This document shows, piece by piece, positions 1 to 8,183 of a stretch of 48,625 bases of DNA. A program made the translations under genes and the position numbers. How positions within the stretch are numbered: position 1 is the stretch's first letter; every line of letters starts with the position of its first letter. Source of the stretch: Symplocastrum torsivum CPER-KK1. Its GTDB lineage: Bacteria; Cyanobacteriota; Cyanobacteriia; Cyanobacteriales; Coleofasciculaceae. Location: the NCBI GenBank assembly GCA_019358875.1, contig JAHHIF010000062.1, positions 1 through 48,625 of the forward strand. The letters are read 5' to 3'. The notes beneath the pieces were generated by a model. It had not been told where the DNA came from. It ran no database searches and saw nothing but the letters and a program-made list of their open reading frames with translations.

Positions 1-265
1 TAACCATGATATTGGAGTGCAAGTTGGCAATAAGTTAACCCTGCTTAATCTATCTAAGCTTGATTATCTTCCAACAAATGAAATAGAAATAGAAGTCAAG
101 GAGCGTCGGCAAATTCTAAAGCTTGATCCTGAGCAAGATAGCTTTGAACTATACATAGAGGTCGGAATACAACAAGATTTTCAAGAGATTCGGAAGACAA
201 TAAAAAAATTGAATCCAGGGAAATACGAAAATATTGATATAGGCGTATCTCTGTACGATTACTAA
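1..265 (+). CDS. Hypothetical 117-aa protein, 3' part (starts at 48442)
   Basis: This is the C-terminal part of the wrap-around gene. Read alone it would only start at a GTG at 17, giving an artificial 82-residue protein; the open frame upstream across the junction shows that the natural start is the ATG at 48442. The sequence contains a charged stretch (VKERRQILKLDPEQ) and ends in LYDY. The family is not recognised. A plausible intrinsic terminator follows at about 351-379. Confidence 0.6.
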   Translation, partial: NHDIGVQVGNKLTLLNLSKLDYLPTNEIEIEVKERRQILKLDPEQDSFELYIEVGIQQDFQEIRKTIKKLNPGKYENIDIGVSLYDY

Positions 266-350
266 CGCGATCACATTTGCCCTTACAGAGCCGCTACCAT
301 CATCTAATTTAGGTTAGACATAGAATTCCTAGTTCTGTATAACCTTAATC

Positions 351-379
351 ACACCTTACCTATAGAGGTAAGTGTTTTT
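351..379 (+). terminator. Likely intrinsic terminator after the wrap-around gene
   Basis: CTTACCT at 355-361 pairs with AGGTAAG at 366-372 around a 4-base loop and is followed by GTGTTTTT. It lies 90 bp after the stop codon at 265. Confidence 0.55.
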
Positions 380-511
380 ACTTATTGCTACTATTTAATG
401 TATTACAGCACAATTTACAGCTAGCTTATTGATTCTAGTTCTCAACAAGTGCCTAAAAACAGACTCCAAAACTAGGACTCTTGCTAAAACAACGGTATAA
501 CGTCAAATAAC

Positions 512-538
512 GGTTGCTGTTATGGCAAATCAGCAACC
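512..538. promoter_or_regulatory. Inverted repeat just upstream of the tyrosine recombinase
   Basis: GGTTGCTG (512-519) and CAGCAACC (531-538) are perfect 8-bp arms, extendable to 11 bp with one mismatch, around an 11-bp spacer. It ends 11 bp before the recombinase ATG. It could be an autoregulatory operator or a recombination core site; the sequence cannot decide between them. Confidence 0.4.
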
Positions 539-549
539 ATTAGAACAAG

Positions 550-1083
550 ATGAAGAACAATCGCAACGGTCAAGCCGAAATACTTAGGGAAGAACAGCTA
601 GAGGAACTATTTAGTGTATTGTCTCCTAAGCATAAATTACTCTTTAGCATTTGTTATTACAGCTCTTGTCGTGTCTCTGAAGCACTTCAACTACAGAGAG
701 CAGATATCATTGATAACTGGATTGTCTTTAGGGCATCCACTACTAAGACCAAAAAAACCAGAGAAGTGAGGGTACCACAGAAACTATTTCAGATCATTAA
801 TGAGGTAGGGTTGCCAGATAAGGGATATCTCTTCCCAAATTCCGCTGGAGGTCACATAAGCAGACAGGCAGCAGATAAAGCCCTTAGACAAGCTTGTGAA
901 TATATCGGCTTGAAGGGTGTGTCAACCCACAGTTTTCGCAGAACTGGCATAACGAAATTACATGATGCTGGAGTACCGCTTCGTACACTTCAAAACCGTA
1001 CTGGTCATGCGAGTTTGGCAAATTTAGCTCTTTATGTGGAGGTGAATCAAGCTGATGTTGATGCGGCTGGAGAGTTGCTTTAA
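550..1083 (+). CDS. Tyrosine recombinase, catalytic-domain-only (177 aa)
   Basis: Site-specific DNA recombinase of the phage integrase family. The catalytic set is visible: Arg41 (CRVSEAL), Lys66/68, His127 and Arg130 in HSFRRT, His153 in TGH, and the nucleophile Tyr162 in LYVEV. At 177 residues it lacks the N-terminal core-binding (SAM-like) domain of XerC/D proteins, which are near 300 residues. Such short recombinases are common on cyanobacterial plasmids. It is related in size and layout to the protein at 7274-7840. The role is probably resolution or inversion of plasmid segments; the target is unknown. The start is the first ATG in the frame, just after an inverted repeat. Confidence 0.9.
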   Translation: MKNNRNGQAEILREEQLEELFSVLSPKHKLLFSICYYSSCRVSEALQLQRADIIDNWIVFRASTTKTKKTREVRVPQKLFQIINEVGLPDKGYLFPNSAGGHISRQAADKALRQACEYIGLKGVSTHSFRRTGITKLHDAGVPLRTLQNRTGHASLANLALYVEVNQADVDAAGELL

Positions 1084-1224
1084 TTTTTCTTGAAAGGCTC
1101 TCAATCAACTGCCTGAACCTTCTCAAGACGCGCGATCGCCCCTCTTATCCAGAATCTACTCCAGCCTCAACTGGATGCTTATACGGCTCGATTGGCTCAA
1201 CTGGAGCAGCAACTTTCTGGTGCT

Positions 1225-2466
1225 TTATGAATGAATGTGGTGTTTGGTGTTAGTCATCAAATCTAAAATCAGATTTGGAAACTTTCTATAAACAATATTG
1301 AGTAGAGAATCTGTAATTTCCGCAATTGGCACATTATTATCTATTATTTCCAACCATACATCTGGATAATATCTACAGAGCATACCCAAATTGAATAGCA
1401 AAATCATATAAGCAGCAGGCTCAGGTAAGTACTCATTTGGATTTGATATATAAAATATTTGACCATTAATATCATCAACCACCCCTGGGTCATTAAAAAT
1501 ACGCTCTAATTTCTTTTCACCAAAGTTAGCTGTCATATTAAAAAGTAGATTTGCTTTCAACTCGTGTATGAGCGTAATAGGTATATGGGATTGCTTGTAT
1601 AAATTTATAAACTTCTCTTTTAAAGTAGCAGGAATAAAATCTATGGAAAAATTATAACTATCTATCGCTTCTATAAATACTCGTTCTCCTTGTTCATCCA
1701 TGCTATAAGAATGGGTAATATTCCCATATATATTTCCAGGGCATAAATTTGGTTGAATATCAAATTGCTTTAATTGAAAATACATATCCGGTAGCGCTCT
1801 TAAAATATCTAATGTATTGATTTTCTTTTCAATAAAGCCATCAACTGGCAATAAATTAGAACCATTAATAACTACTTTTATTATTCCTCGTGCAGCTTGA
1901 TCTGTTTCAGAAAAATCACCATTAACTACTACAGCTCTTGGCTCTAAACTTTCATAAAAAAGAGGGAAATTTCCCCAAGGTTTTTTAGAATCTTTATTTA
2001 TATGACATTTGCACTCTAATAGTTCAAAAAAATTTTCTATTCCTATATTCCCTTTATTGTCATTCTTTACTTTATTCATCTCATTAAATCGTTTTACTAG
2101 CTCTAATCCATGATGCTGATGCGTGTCAGATTGTCGCCGGAAATCTAAGGAAAACTTGCCATCTTTCTTTAATAAAATTAGAGCATTTGAAAGGCTTACC
2201 GCACCATAGTAGAGAAGGTTTGGACGAGTCGCTAATCCAACTTGTGCAGAAGCCTTAAAATATTCTTCAGCTTGACGAATACAGTATGCTATCTGTTTAG
2301 CTTGCTTCTTAATATTCTTCTTCTGATTTTTGCCTGATTCTTCTGTTGTTTTTGGATGACGAGAATGGTATTTCATGCAATAATTCTCATCTTTAAAAAA
2401 ACGAAGTAGTTTCCAAACTTCTTGGGTTGGATTTTCTGAGATTATTTCACTAATGTCGTTAATCAT
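1225..2466 (-). CDS. YaaC-like protein (413 aa)
   Basis: The pattern fits the YaaC-like family: an N-terminal W..L..F segment, a central AxQIAYCIRQAEEYFKASA helix followed by RPNLLYYGAVSLSNALI (about residues 55-100), and a C-terminal LLFNLGMLCRYYPDVW motif. YaaC function is unknown. The gene is more AT-rich than its neighbours and stands alone on the minus strand between a recombinase and an HTH gene, so it looks like a transferred accessory gene. It has no signal peptide or membrane segment, so it is probably cytoplasmic. The match is from memory of the family pattern; a profile search would settle it. Confidence 0.6.
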   Translation of the reverse strand: MINDISEIISENPTQEVWKLLRFFKDENYCMKYHSRHPKTTEESGKNQKKNIKKQAKQIAYCIRQAEEYFKASAQVGLATRPNLLYYGAVSLSNALILLKKDGKFSLDFRRQSDTHQHHGLELVKRFNEMNKVKNDNKGNIGIENFFELLECKCHINKDSKKPWGNFPLFYESLEPRAVVVNGDFSETDQAARGIIKVVINGSNLLPVDGFIEKKINTLDILRALPDMYFQLKQFDIQPNLCPGNIYGNITHSYSMDEQGERVFIEAIDSYNFSIDFIPATLKEKFINLYKQSHIPITLIHELKANLLFNMTANFGEKKLERIFNDPGVVDDINGQIFYISNPNEYLPEPAAYMILLFNLGMLCRYYPDVWLEIIDNNVPIAEITDSLLNIVYRKFPNLILDLMTNTKHHIHS

Positions 2467-2676
2467 TAAATATTTTTAGAAAGTTAATTTGCTTAATTTA
2501 TGACATGACCGTTATCCTCAAGATGTTCAGGTTAGAGGATAGACCCACGAAATCACTCTATATACTTACATACCAGATTAAGCCTAAGCCTTGAAATGGT
2601 ATGGCATAAAGGATTTATCCTCCAATCAACTAAAAGCAGTTGTGGGATGTGACCGTTTTTAAGGTATCCGATCAGG

Positions 2677-2709
2677 TGTACAGTACAAACAGGACTGTCC
2701 TGTGGACAA
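2677..2709. promoter_or_regulatory. Cluster of three palindromes before the HTH gene
   Basis: TGTAC-A-GTACA (2677-2687), ACAGGAC-T-GTCCTGT (2689-2703) and the overlapping TGTCC-TGT-GGACA (2697-2709) are packed immediately upstream of the ATG at 2713. This looks like an operator, possibly for autoregulation by the encoded HTH protein. Confidence 0.5.
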
Positions 2710-2712
2710 TAG

Positions 2713-3264
2713 ATGAGTGAAGCGGAACTTTTTGATTACCCCATTAAACAACTGCCAGATCGGTATGGTATCGCTCGTAGTGCCGTTTACGTGCGGATGA
2801 AGCGATTGAACATTACACCACATACTCAAGGTAATCGCTCTTATCTAGATGCTTCTCAACTTGACCTAATGGATGACTTGCATGATTTCCTCACTGAAGA
2901 CTCAAGCCGCACGATAGATGACTTCTTAAGAAGCTTAAGTGCTGTAGAGGTTGTGGAGCAAGCATTTCCGGTAAAAGGACAACTCGCCAGACAACAAACA
3001 GAACATCTTACAGGACAGCCCTTTCCTGAACTCCACTACAAGCCGGAAAGTCATGCTGCACAACTAAGAGAGCGTTTTGAATTTCTTGAAAGAGCATCCA
3101 ATCGAAGATGGCTCTTAAGCACATCTGATCTTGCAATGTTGATTGGATTGGAACCCGCCAGTGTCGTAAAGCATGATGAATTACACCGCTGGGGATTTAC
3201 TTTTACTAAGTGTAGTGAACGTTCAGGACGAGAAGTTAACTGGGCAGTCAAGCGTCCGAAGTAG
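2713..3264 (+). CDS. HTH DNA-binding protein of unknown function (183 aa)
   Basis: The N-terminus carries a helix-turn-helix-like segment at about residues 16-34 (YGIARSAVYVRMKRLNI), in the style of MerR or plasmid regulators, followed by an acidic linker. A second helical region near residues 133-170 (TSDLAMLIGLEPASVVKHDEL) could be another HTH. There is no catalytic motif. Palindromes lie directly upstream. Degenerate copies of its last ~75 bp occur at 48368-48445 (inverted) and of its 3' flank at about 26897-26935, so this gene has been duplicated and partly lost elsewhere on the plasmid. The function is unknown; a plasmid regulator is the best guess. Confidence 0.65.
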   Translation: MSEAELFDYPIKQLPDRYGIARSAVYVRMKRLNITPHTQGNRSYLDASQLDLMDDLHDFLTEDSSRTIDDFLRSLSAVEVVEQAFPVKGQLARQQTEHLTGQPFPELHYKPESHAAQLRERFEFLERASNRRWLLSTSDLAMLIGLEPASVVKHDELHRWGFTFTKCSERSGREVNWAVKRPK

Positions 3265-3625
3265 GTAGTAGTGATTGCGATCGCGTTAGGTTTTGGATTT
3301 TTTTAAGGAGTTTGAGGAAATATTACTTGTTGCGAGTGAGGACTTGGTAGAGCCAAAATCAGACTTTCTAACTTAAGTAATTTGGGCAGTGTCCTGGAAA
3401 GTGGGCTGACTGCTCATAGCTCCGTTGGTCTTTTGCCCAAACATTCAAACTATTGATACCTAAGTTAGAAAGTTTAAAGAGCGTTTCCGAGTAATAGGGG
3501 TTTGTGTCAGTTTGATTCTGTAACGGTAAGTATAAGGCTCGTTGTGGTAACCGCACTTTCCCTCTGTAGAGCCTGAAGTGCTTAGCAGAATGTCTATCAA
3601 CTGCCATGTTGGTTAAAGGAAACTA
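3265..3625. other. Gene-poor stretch with a widely spaced inverted repeat
   Basis: No convincing gene. It contains a HIP1 octamer and a perfect 13-bp inverted repeat, ACTTTCTAACTTA (3363-3375) and TAAGTTAGAAAGT (3461-3473), bounding about 111 bp. A minus-strand frame at 3368-3607 (79 codons) has no recognisable feature and may be chance; it could alternatively be a small unknown gene. Confidence 0.4.
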
Positions 3626-3760
3626 ATGTCTGACAACGATATCAAGCGGCATCAGGGAGAAGCTCAAAATTTCGTGGAGCAACTGAGCGATGAAGTTAGC
3701 ATATGCATGATGCTAATACCCTCTGGCAGCTTCAATATGGGTTCGCCAACTGTCGCCTAA
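3626..3760 (+). pseudogene. N-terminal fragment of a formylglycine-generating-enzyme (SUMF1) family gene
   Basis: An ATG at 3626, with AAAGGA a few bases upstream, opens a 44-residue frame ending MMLIPSGSFNMGSPTVA. The segment LIPSGSFNMGSP is the conserved start of the SUMF1/FGE-sulfatase domain (consensus M-LIP-G-F-MGSP), after which full proteins run for another 200 or so residues. Here a stop follows at once and no continuation is found downstream. I read it as the stump of a lost gene. Confidence 0.6.
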
Positions 3761-4152
3761 CCGTAACTTCCCGACATCGCCATGCCTCAATCGGGCTATC
3801 TTACACTTGCATACACGTTATCAGTCAATCCCTTAAAGTAGCGGTGCAGGTACAAAGTTGTACCGTACAGCCGCCGCTTAGGTAAAAGAGGGATTAGCAC
3901 CTCAAAGAGCAGAATCCTGTCCTTGTGCAGGTTGATCAGCAACTCCATTGAACCAATCGACAACAAACGTGACTGCGTTTTCGGCAGGTTATTACCCTTC
4001 CGAATCAAAAGAAATTCTACGAACGGTGAAAGTTTGGTCACTTATCTTGAAGAGTTTGGCTTAACGGACGTTTTGAGTCTAATACTTGTTACACCCATAG
4101 ACTAGTAGTTACTCTTTGCCCGAACTCAGGTTTATCTCTTCGTTAAAGCTTT
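3761..4152. other. Stretch without a confident gene
   Basis: It follows the SUMF1 fragment and precedes the kinase. It holds one copy of a 61-bp dispersed repeat (3847-3907). Open frames of 60-81 codons on both strands overlap each other and show no family features. Confidence 0.4.
3847..3907. repeat. Dispersed 61-bp repeat, copy 1, with palindrome
   Basis: Closely similar to 7218-7279, both ending GATTAGCACCTCAAA. Each contains the perfect palindrome GGTACAA-AG-TTGTACC (3849-3864 here). The second copy abuts the 3' end of a tyrosine recombinase gene. Confidence 0.75.
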
Positions 4153-5871
4153 ATGAACCTTAATTTATTTTTTGAACTATCACAGGAATTATTCTGTATT
4201 CATAAGTCAGACGGATATTTTGAACCACTTAATTCGGCTTGGGAAAACTTACTGGGATGGACTCAGATAGAAGCAGGTTCTCGACCTTGGATTGAGTTTG
4301 TCCATCCAGATGATGTACAGCTTAGTTTGAGTGCCTGGATGCAGTGTACCCAAGAAGACGTTGTGGAATATGAAAATCGTTATCGTCACAAAAATGGAAG
4401 CTACTGTTGGCTAGCCTGGAGAATGTTACGCAATCGAGATGGATGCGTCTATGCAGTTGCCAAGAACATTACTGCCGAAAAAGATGCCGAAAAAGTACGA
4501 TATCTTCTCTCGGATGCCGTCAATATGGGCTTTTGGGACTGGAATATTCAAACTGGAGCTATCATTGTGTCGAATAACCTCGAACAACTTTTTGGCTTGG
4601 CTCCCAATACTTTCGATGGTACTTTTGAAAGCTTTGTCGCAACAGTTCATCCCAATGATCGCGATCGCCTACACCAAGCCACCAAACACTCTCTTGAGAC
4701 AGGAGAGGACAGCGAGATCGAATTCCGCGTTATCTGGACTGATGGCAGTATTCGTTGGATGGAAAGCAAAGGGCGGTTTTCTTTCAATGAAGCGGGCAAT
4801 CCAGTGCGTGCAACTGGGTTCAATTTAGACATCACTGAGCGCAAGCTGGCAGAAGAGCATAGAAGGCAATCGGAAGAACAACTGCGCCTTGCCCTAGAGG
4901 CTGCCAACATGGGCTTTTGGGCTTGGAATATTCAAACCGGAACAGTCACTTGGTCAGATAACTTCAAACGTATCTTTGGCTTGCCTCTCGACATTGAGGA
5001 GGGCAGCTACGAGCTTTTTTTATCAATCGTTCACCCGGAAGACCGCGAGCGCGTCCACCAAGCTAGCCTTAGTTCTTTCGAGACGGGGGAGAGCGGCGAT
5101 ATCGACTACCGCATTGTTTGGCTTGATGGTAGCATTCATTGGATAGAAAGTATGTTTCAGTTTTTTTTCGACGAAACGGGAAAGCCAATCCGTAAAACTG
5201 GAATTGACTTAGATGTTAGTGAGCGCAAACTTGCCGAGCTACAACTTCAAGAATCGCTCCGGGAAAAAGAGGTCTTGCTTCAAGAAATCCATCATCGGGT
5301 TAAGAATAATTTACAGGTAATTTGTAGCCTAATGGACTTGCAATCGCAGTACGTCCCGAACCCAGCCATGCAGGAGATGTTCCGGGAAAGCTACAATCGC
5401 GTAAAAACGATGGCGCTTGTTCACGAGAAATTGTATCAATATAAAAACTTTGCAAGAATTAATTTTGCTGAATACATTAAAAGTTTAACAACCGACCTAT
5501 TCCACGCCTATGGAGTGAATGCGGGCTACATTAATCTGGAGTTAGATATTGACAAAGTTAGCTTAAATATTGATAAAGCTATTCCTTGTGCTTTGATTAT
5601 CAATGAGTTAGTTTCAAATTCTTTGAAACATGCCTTCACTAATAGTAAAGTACGGAAAATTAGTATAACTCTTTATACTGAAGAAAATCAGCATTTTATA
5701 TTGACTGTAAGAGATAGTGGTAAAGGATTTCCCAAAGATTTTAACTTCAATACAACTAAATCACTGGGGCTTCAGCTTGTACATGTTTTAACAAATCAAC
5801 TTGAAGGAACACTTGAGATAGGCTGTAGAAGCGGCACGGAATTTAGAATTAGCTTTTCAGAACTCATTTGA
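4153..5871 (+). CDS. PAS-domain sensor histidine kinase, HisKA_2 type (572 aa)
   Basis: Cytoplasmic two-component sensor kinase. Three PAS/PAC units are visible at about residues 1-112, 113-235 and 240-362; the second and third are clear duplicates (both contain NMGFW-WNIQTG and end in D-(T/S)ERKLAE). The dimerisation and phosphoacceptor segment has the HisKA_2 signature EIHHRVKNNLQV, with the acceptor His at 380 or 381. The C-terminal HATPase domain shows an N box (INELVSNSLKHAF), DSGKGFP and a degenerate GLGL (KSLGLQLV). There is no membrane segment, so the signal is probably internal or a small diffusing molecule or light. No response regulator gene is on the plasmid, so its partner must be chromosomal. 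It overlaps the convergent hydrolase gene by 8 bp. Confidence 0.93.
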   Translation: MNLNLFFELSQELFCIHKSDGYFEPLNSAWENLLGWTQIEAGSRPWIEFVHPDDVQLSLSAWMQCTQEDVVEYENRYRHKNGSYCWLAWRMLRNRDGCVYAVAKNITAEKDAEKVRYLLSDAVNMGFWDWNIQTGAIIVSNNLEQLFGLAPNTFDGTFESFVATVHPNDRDRLHQATKHSLETGEDSEIEFRVIWTDGSIRWMESKGRFSFNEAGNPVRATGFNLDITERKLAEEHRRQSEEQLRLALEAANMGFWAWNIQTGTVTWSDNFKRIFGLPLDIEEGSYELFLSIVHPEDRERVHQASLSSFETGESGDIDYRIVWLDGSIHWIESMFQFFFDETGKPIRKTGIDLDVSERKLAELQLQESLREKEVLLQEIHHRVKNNLQVICSLMDLQSQYVPNPAMQEMFRESYNRVKTMALVHEKLYQYKNFARINFAEYIKSLTTDLFHAYGVNAGYINLELDIDKVSLNIDKAIPCALIINELVSNSLKHAFTNSKVRKISITLYTEENQHFILTVRDSGKGFPKDFNFNTTKSLGLQLVHVLTNQLEGTLEIGCRSGTEFRISFSELI

Positions 5872-7012
5872 ATCGACCCTTCCATCTTAAAACTGCGCCT
5901 AAAGCCGTCAACGTCAACAAACCGAATTCACCACTGGGTTCTGGTACAGACTCAGACGTTGTTGTTGTGCCTACATATTGGTCAGACCATTGACGAGCTG
6001 CTTCAAACCACTCTGGTGCATTTGGATGCAGATTGAGGCTGTGACCGGCTCCAGGTAGAACAAACGTCTGTAAATTTGCTTCCGGTGAAAAGAATGGTGC
6101 TTCAAGCGCTGCCACATTTTCTGCACTCTCGCAGATATTACCAGTACAAAAACTTCCATCATATTGTCCAACGGCTAAGAAGACGGGAACGCGAATTAGT
6201 TTTGAGGTTTCGGCGAAAATAGCGGCAGCGTTCGTTGCTGCCTCACCTGTTGTCACAGTCTCTTTAGTCGCTTCATCGAATGCGATGACTTGTGGATCGG
6301 CGTTAGGCTCATAGAAGAGTTCGCCTCGCGTTCCTGGTTGAGTGGTTAGGTAGCCATTCGGTAGGTTCTGTTCGCCCAAGCGCGGATCGAGTTGCGCCGG
6401 ATAGAACGAGTTGATGAATGCTTCCAACCAATCAGGATTTTGATTGTGCAAGAAGCCGCTAAGAATTACCCCAGCTAAGTCATCATCCTGGCTCGCTACG
6501 CCAACAACCGAACCAAACGCACCGGAGGAGAAGCCCACAAGCATGATGCGCGTTTGTGGTATACCTCCGATTTGACCCAACCGTAGACCTTGAACAACTT
6601 GCTCAAGGACATAAGTATTGGAGGCGACGGTTACTTGGTCAGCAGGGGGGTGAGAGCTACGACCAATCCCAATTCGGTCAATGTTGAAGGTTGCATATCC
6701 AGCTTCCGTGAGCGCGTCTACGTAGGAGTAGTTCTCAGGTTGGTAGGGAACGTCCCAGTAAATATGGCTGTACGTTGTTCCTGAAACAAGAACTTGAACC
6801 GTGCGCTCCCCCAGTGGGGATTGACCGCACAACTGACCGTAGACTTGATACTGTTTGGGTTCATCTGGTGCTAGTGCTACAGGGAGTTGCACCTCAGAAC
6901 AGTCACTCGTTGTCAGGCTCGCGGACTCAGCCACATCAACGACAAGCGGTTGCATGATGTATGCAGATGCACCAAAGAGCGTTAGTAGACTTCTTAAAAG
7001 GAAGGACTTCAT
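5864..7012 (-). CDS. Secreted alpha/beta hydrolase with PEP-CTERM sorting signal (382 aa)
   Basis: The N-terminus looks like a signal peptide (hydrophobic residues 3-25). The alpha/beta-hydrolase core shows the nucleophile elbow GFSSG with Ser162, a likely Asp285 in GQYDG and His324 in GAGHS, the expected order for a Ser-Asp-His triad. The C-terminus ends with VPEPS (PEP at 357-359), a hydrophobic segment and a basic tail (RWKGRFK), the PEP-CTERM signal recognised by exosortase. The protein is therefore probably exported and anchored or released at the cell surface. The substrate is unknown. No exosortase gene is on the plasmid, so sorting would depend on the host. Tail-to-tail with the kinase gene. 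Confidence 0.85.
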   Translation of the reverse strand: MKSFLLRSLLTLFGASAYIMQPLVVDVAESASLTTSDCSEVQLPVALAPDEPKQYQVYGQLCGQSPLGERTVQVLVSGTTYSHIYWDVPYQPENYSYVDALTEAGYATFNIDRIGIGRSSHPPADQVTVASNTYVLEQVVQGLRLGQIGGIPQTRIMLVGFSSGAFGSVVGVASQDDDLAGVILSGFLHNQNPDWLEAFINSFYPAQLDPRLGEQNLPNGYLTTQPGTRGELFYEPNADPQVIAFDEATKETVTTGEAATNAAAIFAETSKLIRVPVFLAVGQYDGSFCTGNICESAENVAALEAPFFSPEANLQTFVLPGAGHSLNLHPNAPEWFEAARQWSDQYVGTTTTSESVPEPSGEFGLLTLTALGAVLRWKGRFK

Positions 7013-7108
7013 TCCATTGCTATATGCTTAAGCTGCCTTATTCTATACAGCTTTCCAGCAGAAGACGAGCTAGAGCATTAAGCTGTGGCTGGAAAAGAAA
7101 AAGACGCT

Positions 7109-7139
7109 AAAAAAAAAGCCTCGCCGTGAGGCGAAGCTT
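7109..7139 (-). terminator. Intrinsic terminator of the minus-strand recombinase transcript
   Basis: On the minus strand AAGCTTCGCC (7139-7130) pairs with GGCGAGGCTT (7125-7116) around TCAC, with one T-G wobble, followed by a run of nine T including the stem end. It lies between the recombinase at 7274-7840 and the hydrolase start at 7012. Confidence 0.85.
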
Positions 7140-7217
7140 TTATCATCAGGGTGCATCTACTTATCTTCCTTTTCAACAGTCTTATACCCTGATCAGGAAG
7201 AACAGCTTGTTGTTAAT

Positions 7218-7279
7218 CAGGTACAAAGTTGTACCGCACAGCCACTGCTTATCTGAAAGAGGGGATTAGCACCTCAAAA
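7218..7279. repeat. Dispersed 61-bp repeat, copy 2
   Basis: Similar to 3847-3907, including the palindrome GGTACAA-AG-TTGTACC at 7220-7235. It touches the stop codon of the recombinase gene. Confidence 0.75.
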
Positions 7280-7840
7280 AACCAAAGTCGCGATCGCTTC
7301 ATCCAAATCCTCATCCAGCACCTCTAGATACTTCTGCAAAGCCGACAAGGTTTTGTGTCCAGAGATTTTCTGGATTACCTTCAACGGCACACCCCGCTTG
7401 TGCATCTGAGTTAGACAAGTACGGCGAAAGCTGTGAGTGCTGGCACCTTCAATACGCAGTTCCAGAAACGCCGCCCGGAGAATCTTATCCGCTGAATCCG
7501 GATGAATATGCCCTCGACCATGACGACCTGGGAACAGGTAAACCTTCTGTGAAGAGTAATTTTCTAGTAGCACTCTCAACTCAGTGCCAACCGGAATCGA
7601 ACGAGTCGAGCTTTTACCTTTAGTGTTGCCACGACGGATTGTCACACGGGGTCTAATGCTGCCATCTATCGAATAGACATCCTTGGTGTGCAGAGAGCAA
7701 GCTTCAGCGATGCGAGCACCTGTGTAGAGACACACCCCGAACAAAGCGCGATCGCGTGCTGTTTTTAGCCCAGACTCAAACAAACTTTTGATCTCATCGG
7801 GTGATAAGATTTTGGCTTGGTCATGCCTGTCTATTTTCAT
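7274..7840 (-). CDS. Tyrosine recombinase, catalytic-domain-only (188 aa)
   Basis: Phage-integrase-family recombinase lacking an N-terminal arm domain. Catalytic residues: Arg43 (TGARIAEA), Lys74, His136 and Arg139 in HSFRR, His162 in SGH, nucleophile Tyr171 in KYLEV. It resembles the 177-residue enzyme at 550-1083 in length and in the STHSFRRT segment, so the two are paralogues. It stands downstream of the ParA pair (8184-9157, same strand, 343 bp gap) and has its own inverted-repeat control region and a strong terminator. Likely task: multimer resolution or DNA rearrangement tied to plasmid maintenance. Confidence 0.92.
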   Translation of the reverse strand: MKIDRHDQAKILSPDEIKSLFESGLKTARDRALFGVCLYTGARIAEACSLHTKDVYSIDGSIRPRVTIRRGNTKGKSSTRSIPVGTELRVLLENYSSQKVYLFPGRHGRGHIHPDSADKILRAAFLELRIEGASTHSFRRTCLTQMHKRGVPLKVIQKISGHKTLSALQKYLEVLDEDLDEAIATLVF

Positions 7841-7849
7841 AACTTTACC

Positions 7850-7881
7850 TTACACCGACAAACATAATTATTCCGGTGTAA
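7850..7881. promoter_or_regulatory. Inverted repeat flanking a possible -10 box of the recombinase gene
   Basis: TTACACCG (7850-7857) and CGGTGTAA (7874-7881) are perfect 8-bp arms around 16 bp that contain, on the minus strand, TAATTATG, a fair -10 element. It lies 10 bp upstream of the ATG at 7840. Consistent with an operator for repression of the recombinase. Confidence 0.45.
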
Positions 7882-8183
7882 ACGGTTGAAACCTCGTAAA
7901 CCCGTTGGCTCTTTCCCTCAGACAGCTCCGCTTAACCAGAACTTATCAATCGCTTGACTTGCTAGGATGCCTGCAACCCTGATTTCTTCGTTGTTACTAT
8001 AACTTTTGTTTATCTAAACGGTTGTTCGTTAGGTAAGAGAAGTAATTGCACCTGGTTACAGCTATACTACGTTTTCCCCGAACTCGACCGTATAGACGAC
8101 TGAACCTATACGGCTGTACCTAGAGATTTCCTTGTCAAGGGTTGAACATCCGATACCTTGTTGTTTGGCAACAGTTTGCACCC
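7882..8183. other. Intergenic region with 8-10-8 inverted repeat
   Basis: No gene seen. CCGTATAG (8088-8095) and CTATACGG (8106-8113) form a perfect inverted repeat with a 10-bp spacer. The octamer AACGGTTG, also seen upstream of the first recombinase, occurs here at about 7881 and 8016. Confidence 0.5.

Noticed and set aside
17..265. 82-aa gene starting at GTG 17
   Set aside because: The frame is open across the circle junction back to an ATG at 48442, so this start is an artefact of where the circle was cut.
3368..3607. Minus-strand 79-codon frame
   Set aside because: No motif and it contains a 13-bp inverted repeat; kept only as a possibility in the intergenic note.
3796..4105. Overlapping frames of 60-81 codons on both strands
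   Set aside because: They overlap each other, show no family feature and include a dispersed repeat.
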